A DNA stretch of 11,021 nucleotides from JAEUKQ01 sp044227605. GTDB lineage: Bacteria > Pseudomonadota > Alphaproteobacteria > JAEUKQ01. Positions 1 through 6,346 of this stretch are shown piece after piece. The stretch lies in NCBI GenBank assembly GCA_044227605.1, contig JBGAWJ010000047.1, forward strand, positions 1 to 11,021, in the 5' to 3' direction. Each line of letters opens with the position of its first letter. Position 1 is the stretch's first letter. The notes under the pieces were generated by a model. That model made no database searches and was not told the origin of the DNA. It worked only from the letters and a program-made list of their open reading frames with translations. The position numbers were made by a program, and so were the translations under genes.

Positions 1-636
1 CAGCCGGATTTTGCCAAAAATATTATCGTGGGATTTGCAAGGATGGACGGAACCCCGGTGGGGGTGGTAGCCAACCAACCCACCGTTTTAGCGGGTTGCT
101 TAGATATTGATGCTTCAAGAAAAGCTGCCCGTTTTGTGCGTTTTTGCGATTGTTTTAACATTCCGTTGGTCACTTTTGTGGATGTTCCGGGGTTCATGCC
201 GGGAACATCGCAGGAATATAATGGTATTATTAAACATGGGGCAAAACTTTTATTTGCCTATGGGGAGGCCACGGTTCCCAAAATTACCGTAATCACCCGT
301 AAGGCTTATGGTGGCGCTTATGATGTGATGAGTTCAAAACATTTGCGGGGTGATGTTAATTATGCTTGGCCTACAGCAGAAATTGCTGTCATGGGACCTA
401 AGGGCGCGGTAGAAATTATTTTTAGGGCTGATATCCAAGATCAGGCCAAGATTGCCCAACGTACCGAAGAATATCGCCAAAAATTTGCGAATCCTTTTAT
501 TGTGGCTAAACGCGGTTTTATTGATGATGTGATTATGCCCCATGGAACCAGGCACAGGATTTGCCGTGCTTTACATTTATTGCAAGATAAAAAACTTCAA
601 AACCCTTGGAAAAAGCATGACAATATTCCCCTCTAG
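1..636 (+). CDS. pccB: Propionyl-CoA carboxylase beta subunit (carboxyltransferase), 3' part
   Basis: The reading frame is open from base 1, so the gene starts before the window; 211 C-terminal residues are visible. The product is the carboxyltransferase half of propionyl-CoA carboxylase, which moves CO2 from carboxybiotin on PccA to propionyl-CoA to give methylmalonyl-CoA in the cytoplasm. Visible family signatures are DVPGFMPG, the glycine-rich AYGGAYDVM (oxyanion region) and MGPKGAVEI. The Asp in AYDVM (codon 322-324) is the position known in actinobacterial PccB to favour propionyl-CoA. The end, WKKHDNIPL, is typical of PccB and not of methylcrotonyl-CoA carboxylase beta. It lies 73 bases before pccA on the same strand, probably as one operon. 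No frame damage is seen. Confidence 0.93.
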   Translation, partial: QPDFAKNIIVGFARMDGTPVGVVANQPTVLAGCLDIDASRKAARFVRFCDCFNIPLVTFVDVPGFMPGTSQEYNGIIKHGAKLLFAYGEATVPKITVITRKAYGGAYDVMSSKHLRGDVNYAWPTAEIAVMGPKGAVEIIFRADIQDQAKIAQRTEEYRQKFANPFIVAKRGFIDDVIMPHGTRHRICRALHLLQDKKLQNPWKKHDNIPL

Positions 637-659
637 CCAAGTGAATAATCTAACTTGGC
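636..659 (+). other. Intercistronic hairpin between pccB and pccA
   Basis: A perfect 7-bp inverted repeat, GCCAAGT (636-642) and ACTTGGC (653-659), encloses a 10-base loop. It begins at the last base of the pccB stop codon. No T-run follows, so it does not look like an intrinsic terminator. It could be an mRNA-stabilising or processing hairpin that sets the ratio of the two subunits. The structure is seen; the role is inferred. Confidence 0.4.
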
Positions 660-709
660 GAATTTCTGTGATCTTTATTTAATGATGCTGGATGGATAAG
701 GTATAAGGA

Positions 710-2704
710 ATGTTTAAAAAAATACTAATTGCCAATCGTGGGGAAATCGCCCGTCGGGTTATTCGCACTGCCCAACGTATGGGCATTAAAACTGTTGCCG
801 TATATTCTGAAATTGATAGCGATGCCTGTCATGTCCGGGAAGCGGATGAGGCCGTTTTCATAGGCGGTTCCCCTTCTAACCAAAGCTATTTGGCGATGGA
901 AAAAATCATTGACGCTATCCGCCAAACGGGTGCGGAGGCCGTGCATCCAGGTTATGGCTTCTTATCAGAAAAACCAGCTTTTGCGGCCGCTGTGAAAGCA
1001 GCGGGTGCGGTTTTTATAGGCCCCCCGAGTACGGCGATTGCGGCGATGGGGGATAAAATTGAATCAAAAAAATTGGCTCAAAAAGCTGGTGTCACAACTG
1101 TGCCAGGGTATCTAGGTACTATCACTGATGAAGCCCAGGCTTTACGTATTGCCAAAGAAATCGGATATCCCGTGATCGTCAAGGCCTCTGCCGGTGGTGG
1201 GGGTAAAGGCATGCGGATTGCTTGGAATGACAAGGAATTATTTGAGGGGTTAAGATTGGCGCGTAGTGAGGCAAAAAATAGTTTTGCCGATGATCGCGTT
1301 TTTTTAGAAAAATATATCCAACAACCTCGGCATATTGAAATACAAATTCTGGCTGACCAGCATGGAAAAACGTTGTATTTAGGCGAAAGAGAATGTTCCA
1401 TTCAGCGTCGTCACCAAAAAGTTATTGAAGAATGCCCAAGCCCTTTCCTTGATGAAAAGACCCGCCGTATGATGGGCGAACAAGCAGTAGGATTGGCCAA
1501 GGCAGTGGGGTATCAATCAGCTGGGACGGTTGAATTTGTTGTTGATCCGCAACGGAATTTTTATTTCTTAGAAATGAACACGCGGTTGCAAGTCGAACAT
1601 CCGGTTACAGAACTTGTTTTAGGATTGGATTTAGTTGAGTGGATGATCCGCATTGCACATGGCGAAAAAATACCCTTTGCCCAGCAAGATATCCGTATGA
1701 AAGGGTGGGCGATTGAAGCCCGTTTTTATGCTGAAGATCCGCAACGCGGCTTTTTACCATCAATCGGCCGACTAACCCATTACCTGCAGCCGCCGACGAA
1801 TAAGAATATCCGCGTCGATAGCGGGGTGGATGAAGGCAGTGAAATATCGGTTTATTATGATCCCATGATTGCCAAGGTTTGTTCTTATGGGGATACACGG
1901 ACAGAGGCGGCCTATCACTTAAGGCAAGCATTAGACCGTTTTGTCGTGAGAGGAATTTCACACAATGCTTTGTTCCTGTCCAACGTTTTAGGAAAACAAA
2001 AATTTATTGAGGGCAAATTAAGCACCGCTTTTATCCAAGAAGAATTTCCTGAAGGGTTCCATATCCCGTCCCATCCGGTTTCGATGCTTCCCGCATTAAC
2101 CGCTCTCGCAGGCTTGCTATATTATTTTAAGGAACGCCATATTGATCCGACGCTGTCCCAATTTGGGATTTTATCAGATACGGATGACATTCCCTTGGTG
2201 GTTTTTCAGGCAAAACAACAGCTGCCCGTCATCATTAACAGATCGCACAGCTCAAAGGATTACCAGATAACCATCAATCAGCAAATGTATTCGATCAGCT
2301 TAGACCTGTCAGATAGCAAACTGCTTTTAATGGGGTCAATCAACCAACAACCTGTTGTTATGCAGGTGGAATATTTGGGAAATAACGGTTATCGGCTGAG
2401 CAGCCAAGGGGCACAAACTGACTTTCATGTGTATTCACCCCATATTGCCAATTTAATGCAATGGATGCCGGAAAGAAAATTGGCTGACCGGTCAAAAATT
2501 CTGTCATCCCCCATGCCTGGGATGTTAACCTCACTTACCGTGAAAGAGGGGGAAGAGGTTAAAATAGGGCAGGAGTTATTGGTTTTAGAAGCCATGAAAA
2601 TGGAAAATATTATCCGGGCGGAACGCAATGGAAAAATCAAAAAAATCCACGCAAAAGCCAGAGAAACGCTGGCAGTTGACCAAATGATACTGGAATTTGA
2701 ATAA
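710..2704 (+). CDS. pccA: Propionyl-CoA carboxylase alpha subunit (biotin carboxylase + biotin carrier)
   Basis: 664 residues, the usual length for bacterial PccA. It carboxylates its own biotin with ATP and bicarbonate and hands the CO2 to PccB. Domains in order: biotin carboxylase N-terminal domain (1-115, beginning MFKKILIANRGEIA); ATP-grasp (about 116-315) with IVKASAGGGGKGMR at 156-169 and EMNTRLQVEHP at 288-298, whose E288, N290 and R292 match the E. coli AccC numbering; biotin carboxylase C-terminal domain (335-445); a poorly conserved beta-barrel linker that binds the partner subunit (about 475-590); and a biotinyl domain with EAMKMEN, where K630 is the biotinylation site. The ending (RAERNGKIKKIHAKARETLAVD) is PCC-like. 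The start fits the family and has AAGG about 8 bases upstream; a second AAGGA abuts the ATG. All key residues are present. Confidence 0.95.
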   Translation: MFKKILIANRGEIARRVIRTAQRMGIKTVAVYSEIDSDACHVREADEAVFIGGSPSNQSYLAMEKIIDAIRQTGAEAVHPGYGFLSEKPAFAAAVKAAGAVFIGPPSTAIAAMGDKIESKKLAQKAGVTTVPGYLGTITDEAQALRIAKEIGYPVIVKASAGGGGKGMRIAWNDKELFEGLRLARSEAKNSFADDRVFLEKYIQQPRHIEIQILADQHGKTLYLGERECSIQRRHQKVIEECPSPFLDEKTRRMMGEQAVGLAKAVGYQSAGTVEFVVDPQRNFYFLEMNTRLQVEHPVTELVLGLDLVEWMIRIAHGEKIPFAQQDIRMKGWAIEARFYAEDPQRGFLPSIGRLTHYLQPPTNKNIRVDSGVDEGSEISVYYDPMIAKVCSYGDTRTEAAYHLRQALDRFVVRGISHNALFLSNVLGKQKFIEGKLSTAFIQEEFPEGFHIPSHPVSMLPALTALAGLLYYFKERHIDPTLSQFGILSDTDDIPLVVFQAKQQLPVIINRSHSSKDYQITINQQMYSISLDLSDSKLLLMGSINQQPVVMQVEYLGNNGYRLSSQGAQTDFHVYSPHIANLMQWMPERKLADRSKILSSPMPGMLTSLTVKEGEEVKIGQELLVLEAMKMENIIRAERNGKIKKIHAKARETLAVDQMILEFE

Positions 2705-2707
2705 CTG

Positions 2708-2986
2708 ATGCGGCAAGCCATCCAAATAATTATCCATGGGCTTGTGCAGAAGGTTGGCTACCGCGAATGGCTGCGAAAGCAAGCAAAAAATTACCAAGTC
2801 GTGGGCTGGGTTAAAAATTTACCGGAAGGTACTGTCTGGGCTTTGCTTATAGGCGAGGATAACCCCTTACAAAAATTAATCCAAGATTGTTACCAGGGGC
2901 CGCCTTCCGCTGCTGTACAAAAAATTGACCAACAAAAAATGTTGTTGCCAAGCCCTTTGCCTCTTATCTTTGAAATTATACCCTAA
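2708..2986 (+). CDS. acyP: Acylphosphatase
   Basis: 92 residues, the normal size for this small cytoplasmic enzyme, which hydrolyses the carboxyl-phosphate bond of acyl phosphates. The first family signature reads HGLVQKVGYREW, giving catalytic Arg19. The second reads GWVKNLPEGTV, giving catalytic Asn37. The usual VQG is VQK here, and the C-terminal part after residue 70 is less typical. The start lies 3 bases after the pccA stop with no clear Shine-Dalgarno of its own, so translation is probably coupled to pccA. Its TAA stop (2984-2986) overlaps the dapF stop read from the other strand. The physiological role beside PCC is unknown to me. Confidence 0.85.
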   Translation: MRQAIQIIIHGLVQKVGYREWLRKQAKNYQVVGWVKNLPEGTVWALLIGEDNPLQKLIQDCYQGPPSAAVQKIDQQKMLLPSPLPLIFEIIP

Positions 2987-3846
2987 ATATTTTGCCAGCC
3001 TCTATCAGGCCAATGTTGATTAAGCCATTCGGGGCTTATGAACCCTTGTGCGATGATCATGGTAGGGCCGCTTAGGAACAGGTCACTTACCAGATGATTT
3101 TTTGTATGGAATTCTACAGCCAGTTCACCTCCGGGGGTGGATAAATGAATTGGAGAGGGCAAGGAATATCGGTAATGGCTGATGATGGCTGCTGCAACCG
3201 CACCTGTTCCACAAGAAAGTGTTTCATGTTCAACTCCCCGCTCGAAAGTTCGGATGGCAATCCTGCCACTTGGTAAAGATTGGATAAAATTAACATTGGT
3301 GCCGTGAGGGGAAAAATAGGGATGCCACCGCAATTCTTGTCCCCATTCTGCTACCGGCAATTTTTTTATGTCCATGTGAGTTAGCCCGACTACCAAATGT
3401 GGTACGCCCGTATCCAAAAAATCCAATGATTGAAAACAGGGATTGGTTTGAGATAAATCCAGATTGAATTGCACTTGTTGTAGCAAAGGAATCTCAACGC
3501 GAAAATGGCTATTATCAAGCCTATAGACGGATAATATGCCAGCGTCCGTTAAAATTTTTGCATGCTCCTTGAAAAAACCAAGTTCATAACCGTAACGGGC
3601 AGCACAGCGCAAGCCATTTCCACAAAGTTTGCCGTCACTGCCGTCCGCATTCAGATAGGTCATTTTAAATGAAGTGGCTTGATCAGGGGTTGGTTCGATT
3701 AAAATGAAGCCGTCAGCGCCCACACCCCAATGTTCATGACAAATATACTGGCTGAAAGAAGTTTTTATAACATTTAGCTTTTGCCCCTGATCATGAATAA
3801 GGATGAAGCTATTGCCGCAGCCATGAATTTTTGCAAAAGGTAGCAT
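2983..3846 (-). CDS. dapF: Diaminopimelate epimerase
   Basis: Interconverts LL- and meso-diaminopimelate for lysine and peptidoglycan synthesis, in the cytoplasm and without a cofactor. With the ATG at 3846 the protein has 287 residues and begins MLPFAKIHGCGN, as the family does. An upstream ATG at 3900 would add 18 hydrophobic residues, but it lies inside the likely promoter and lacks family support. AAGG sits 6 bases before the 3846 ATG. The two catalytic cysteines are C75 in GKLCGNGLRC and C212 in ETLSCGTGA. N66 in LNADGS, the GTNVNF segment and ERGVE before the second cysteine are also present. GNDF near the N-terminus is GNSF here. The ERGVE-HETLSCGTG pattern resembles Bacteroidetes/Chlorobi or deltaproteobacterial DapF more than the usual alphaproteobacterial form. 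The gene converges on the acylphosphatase gene. Confidence 0.92.
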   Translation of the reverse strand: MLPFAKIHGCGNSFILIHDQGQKLNVIKTSFSQYICHEHWGVGADGFILIEPTPDQATSFKMTYLNADGSDGKLCGNGLRCAARYGYELGFFKEHAKILTDAGILSVYRLDNSHFRVEIPLLQQVQFNLDLSQTNPCFQSLDFLDTGVPHLVVGLTHMDIKKLPVAEWGQELRWHPYFSPHGTNVNFIQSLPSGRIAIRTFERGVEHETLSCGTGAVAAAIISHYRYSLPSPIHLSTPGGELAVEFHTKNHLVSDLFLSGPTMIIAQGFISPEWLNQHWPDRGWQNI

Positions 3847-3882
3847 GAAAGGCCTTATATTAATCTGAAGGATTAGAATAAG

Positions 3883-3910
3883 GATATATCCAAAACACAT
3901 CTTTATTCAA
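3883..3910 (-). promoter_or_regulatory. Candidate dapF promoter
   Basis: On the minus strand TTGAAT (3910-3905) and TATATC (3888-3883) are separated by 16 bases; each matches the sigma-70 consensus in 4 of 6 positions. It would start transcription about 30 bases before the dapF ATG at 3846, which supports that start over the one at 3900. Confidence 0.4.
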
Positions 3911-3961
3911 AGAGTACAAAATAATAAACTACGATTTATAGCTTTCATATGCAAGTTACAC

Positions 3962-3995
3962 TTGACCTTTGGGGGGTAAAATTTGTATGTATAGC
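3962..3995 (+). promoter_or_regulatory. Candidate tRNA-His promoter
   Basis: TTGACC (3962-3967) is a good -35 box. A -10 box is less clear: TATGTA at 3986-3991 (18-base spacer) or TATAGC at 3990-3995. It lies directly upstream of the tRNA gene, with a run of six G in the spacer. Confidence 0.35.
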
Positions 3996-4008
3996 ATCTG
4001 TGGTATAT

Positions 4009-4085
4009 GGCGGGCGTAGCTCAGTTGGTAGAGCTCCAGATTGTGGTTCTGGCTGTCGCGGGTTCGATCCCCGTCGCTCGCCCCA
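4009..4085 (+). tRNA. tRNA-His (anticodon GTG)
   Basis: The full cloverleaf folds. The acceptor stem GCGGGCG (4010-4016) pairs with CGCTCGC (4075-4081), with one G-T wobble. The D arm is GCTC/GAGC. The anticodon stem CCAGA/TCTGG encloses loop TTGTGGT with anticodon GTG at 4043-4045. The T arm is GCGGG-TTCGATC-CCCGT. The extra 5' G (G-1, 4009) faces C73 (4082), the histidine identity pair, and CCA is encoded (4083-4085). It stands alone, not in a tRNA cluster. Confidence 0.97.
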
Positions 4086-4177
4086 CTACTTTCCTTTCAT
4101 TGTTTATTCTCCCGATCAGATGATTTTAAAAATAGGCTGGGTGTTTTTTACAACTCATGTTCCTGGTTGCCATATTT

Positions 4178-4206
4178 TTGACATAATTGTGAATCACAAT
4201 TGAATA
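4178..4206 (+). promoter_or_regulatory. Promoter-operator region of the DUF4139 gene
   Basis: A perfect TTGACA (4178-4183) is followed at once by a perfect inverted repeat, AATTGTG-AAT-CACAATT (4185-4201). The repeat fills the place of the 17-base spacer before a poor -10 (TGAATA, 4201-4206). An alternative -10, CATAAT (4182-4187), overlaps the repeat but has no good -35. Either way the palindrome lies where a repressor would block RNA polymerase. The gene starts 40 bases further on. The palindrome is seen; the operator role is inferred. Confidence 0.5.
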
Positions 4207-4241
4207 AATTCGGTATTTAATCTTGACAAACAGGTATTCAC

Positions 4242-5729
4242 ATGAACATCGGCTATTCTAAAATTGCAACCTCCTTATTTGCAATATGTCCGCTGATGGC
4301 TGGGTTAGGCACTTTATCAGCCCAGGAGACGCCCTCAATTCCAACTACCCAGACGGGGGTTGCGGTCACGATTTATAATCAAAATCTGGCTATGGTGAAA
4401 GACCAGCGGCATTATTATCAACGCAATACGGTCAATGATCTGGTTTTTTCAGGAGTTAGTGATCAAATTCGTCCAGAAACAGCGTTGCTGCAGAATCTAA
4501 CGGATGGGGAAGACATTACTGTTCTAGAGCAAAATTTTAATTATGATTTATTGACACCAGCGCAATTGCTTGAAAAATCGGTCGGGCAAATCGTGCAAGT
4601 GGTGATGTGGGATGAGGCAGCAAAACAGGAAAAAACTGTTGATGCGTTGGTTTTAAGCACAGCTGAAGGGATTGTCTTGAAAATAGGCGACCGGATTGAA
4701 ACGCAAATTCCGGGCCGCATCATTTATAAATCCATACCGGCGGGCCTGCGCGCCATTCCCACTTTAACTTTAAAAATCAATCAAGTTAGCCACCGTGTTA
4801 TGCAGGAAAAATTGCCAACGGCAGTGCAATTAAGTTATCTAACAGGTGGCTTGTCCTGGCAAGCGGATTATGTGGCCAAATTAAATGCGGATGAAACCCG
4901 GCTGGATTTAACCGGTTTTGTTACCCTGACCAATGAAACCGCCGTAACTTTTGAAAACGCCCAATTGCAATTGGTGGCTGGGGATTTAAATTTGATCGAA
5001 ACGGATACGGTTGAAGAATTCAATGACATAAAAGAGTCTGAACAAAAGAGAGATAATGAATCAATAACTGAGGAAGCTCTTTTCGAATATCATTTATATA
5101 GTTTGCCGCGTTTAACCACCATCCGCTCCAACCAAACCAAACAGGTAAGCTTATTAGCAGCGCCTTCTGTGGCTGTTGAAAAACGATATGTGTTTAATAA
5201 TATGATCACGGATGCGGAATGGGAGGATGAGGATAGCAACGAAATCGCTGAAATAATCGCCCATCCTGCCGTTATTTTAAAACTTTTGAATAATACCGAA
5301 AACGGTTTGGGTATGCCTTTGCCTAAAGGAACGGTGCGATTATACAAAAACGATCAACGCGCCCAACCAATTTTTGTGGGGGAAGATTTGATTGCCCATA
5401 CCCCCGTCAATGAAACAGTCAACTTGCAATCGGGATATGCTTTCGACCTAACCGCCCATCTGAAAGCCACCAATTATCATACAATTGATGGTACCATGTT
5501 GGATGTCAGTTATGAGGTTGTTTTTCATAATGCCAAATCTGAACCTGTCACGATTATTATGAACGAAAATGCCGGGGAAATTAATTATAGTTGGGAAATA
5601 ACCCAGGAAAATTATCCAAGCCAACAATTATCCGCCCAATCACGGCAATGGATAATCCCTGTTCCAGCTAATGGAAGCTCTACTCTCGAATTAAGTTTCC
5701 GTGCCACTTGGAATGAAGAGGACGAATAA
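4242..5729 (+). CDS. DUF4139 domain-containing exported protein
   Basis: 495 residues of unknown function. A signal peptide is clear: Lys7, a hydrophobic stretch at 8-24, and a probable signal peptidase I site after LSA (27), with no lipobox. The mature part is predicted to be beta-rich. The N-terminal segment (about 38-115) has the pattern AVTIYNQNLAMVKD, PETALL and EQNFNYDLLTPAQLLEK. The DUF4139 region runs from about 190 to 490 and includes YLTGGLSWQADY (199-210), a FEYHLYSL segment (281-288) and a beta-rich C-terminus. A strongly acidic, polar stretch (253-279) just before FEYHLYSL is probably a linker. The start has AGG 7 bases upstream. The protein is probably periplasmic or surface-located. 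It is flanked by tRNA-His and a decayed membrane fusion gene, and no partner is evident. Confidence 0.78.
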   Translation: MNIGYSKIATSLFAICPLMAGLGTLSAQETPSIPTTQTGVAVTIYNQNLAMVKDQRHYYQRNTVNDLVFSGVSDQIRPETALLQNLTDGEDITVLEQNFNYDLLTPAQLLEKSVGQIVQVVMWDEAAKQEKTVDALVLSTAEGIVLKIGDRIETQIPGRIIYKSIPAGLRAIPTLTLKINQVSHRVMQEKLPTAVQLSYLTGGLSWQADYVAKLNADETRLDLTGFVTLTNETAVTFENAQLQLVAGDLNLIETDTVEEFNDIKESEQKRDNESITEEALFEYHLYSLPRLTTIRSNQTKQVSLLAAPSVAVEKRYVFNNMITDAEWEDEDSNEIAEIIAHPAVILKLLNNTENGLGMPLPKGTVRLYKNDQRAQPIFVGEDLIAHTPVNETVNLQSGYAFDLTAHLKATNYHTIDGTMLDVSYEVVFHNAKSEPVTIIMNENAGEINYSWEITQENYPSQQLSAQSRQWIIPVPANGSSTLELSFRATWNEEDE

Positions 5730-5784
5730 AGTCATCTAAAAAATAAGTCTTTGATGTTTAAGGAATAATGAGACATATGAAGGA

Positions 5785-5806
5785 GGGGAAATTTTATAAT
5801 TTCCCC
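5785..5806. other. Hairpin downstream of the DUF4139 gene
   Basis: A perfect 9-bp stem, GGGGAAATT (5785-5793) and AATTTCCCC (5798-5806), has a 4-base loop TTAT. It lies 55 bases after the DUF4139 stop. No T-run follows on either strand, so termination is possible but not typical. It may instead protect the 3' end of the mRNA. Confidence 0.45.
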
Positions 5807-6001
5807 CCGTCGATTTGGCTTTTGAAATGGAGGGACGGATTGAAAAGCTTTTGGTGAATGCCCAGCAGGGTGTTTTACAGAAACTTAGGTCCGGTAATCG
5901 CTTGGAAGAAATTGCTCAAGCTAGGGCCGAACTTGCTGTGGCGGACAGCCAATATAATTTACAGAAGGCCGAATTTTCCAGACGCCCCTATTAGTGATCG
6001 T
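5806..6001 (+). pseudogene. Remnant of a YbhG/HlyD-family membrane fusion (adaptor) protein
   Basis: Plus-strand codons from 5806 read VDLAFEMEGRIEKLLVN, then GVLQKLRSGNRLEEIAQA and RAELAVADSQYNLQKAEF, up to a stop at 5992. The first part matches the lipoyl/beta start of YbhG-type adaptors (E. coli has VNLSFRVGGRVESLAVD). The second part matches a coiled-coil hairpin helix with the typical SGNR-EEIAQA motif. The segment between them in intact proteins (GD..KKGQVL.. and about 30 residues) is missing. There is no start codon, signal anchor or C-terminal beta-barrel. Around 5981-6001 another frame reads DAPISDR, like the APxSG strand that follows the helices, which suggests a frameshift. Intact proteins are about 330 residues and work with ABC exporters. 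No transporter gene survives nearby. Confidence 0.6.
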
Positions 6002-6278
6002 TGCGGTAACTATTCCATTTTCAGCAAGCCTTTTCCGGAAAAGACTTGGGTAATCATTGACAGTTCGAATTTAACAGGGTCTGGCCTAGACAAGGAGAAA
6101 TACCTAACATAAGGAGACAACGAGAAGGCGCTGTAAATTAAGTACGCCTAACCATTTCTGCTGTTAGGAATGTTCGTTGGGGGGCATTCTAAACAATAGC
6201 CGATTGATGGAGATAAGCCACCAACGGCAACACTGTCATCTAGATTCTAAACACCTTGATTATTGCTGATAAGCTAGA
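6002..6278. other. Non-coding stretch with no recognisable gene
   Basis: This is the rest of the 617-base gap between the DUF4139 gene and nrdB (5730-6346). The frame carrying DAPISDR stays open to 6112, but I do not recognise the sequence after it. It is probably further decayed material. No repeat, RNA gene or insertion sequence end is seen. Confidence 0.4.
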
Positions 6279-6312
6279 AAAGCGGGAAGAAGGAACTGCC
6301 CGCTTTGTTTTT
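6279..6312. terminator. Intrinsic terminator downstream of nrdB, probably bidirectional
   Basis: The stem AAAGCGGG (6279-6286) pairs with CCCGCTTT (6299-6306) around a 12-base loop. On the plus strand GTTTTT follows. On the minus strand the stem itself ends in TTT and the next bases are TC, so the U-tract is short. It lies 40 bases after the nrdB stop, and is the first strong terminator for plus-strand transcription after the DUF4139 gene. Confidence 0.75.
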
Positions 6313-6346
6313 ATCTAAATCTGAGACGATATAGTCTGTGCAACCT

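Noticed and set aside
4086..4150. Possible terminator after the tRNA (T-run at 4144-4149)
   Set aside because: No convincing stem precedes the T-run; CCC and GGG segments pair only across a long imperfect loop.
3949..4203. Open frame of 84 codons across the tRNA region
   Set aside because: It runs straight through a complete tRNA-His gene and has no recognisable protein content.
4223..4228. Second TTGACA just before the DUF4139 start
   Set aside because: It lies 14 bases before the ATG, so a promoter using it would start transcription inside the gene.
5858..6112. 84-codon frame considered as a small intact gene
   Set aside because: It overlaps the adaptor-like coding remnant in another frame, has no Shine-Dalgarno, and only its DAPISDR segment looks like part of a known protein; decay is the better explanation.
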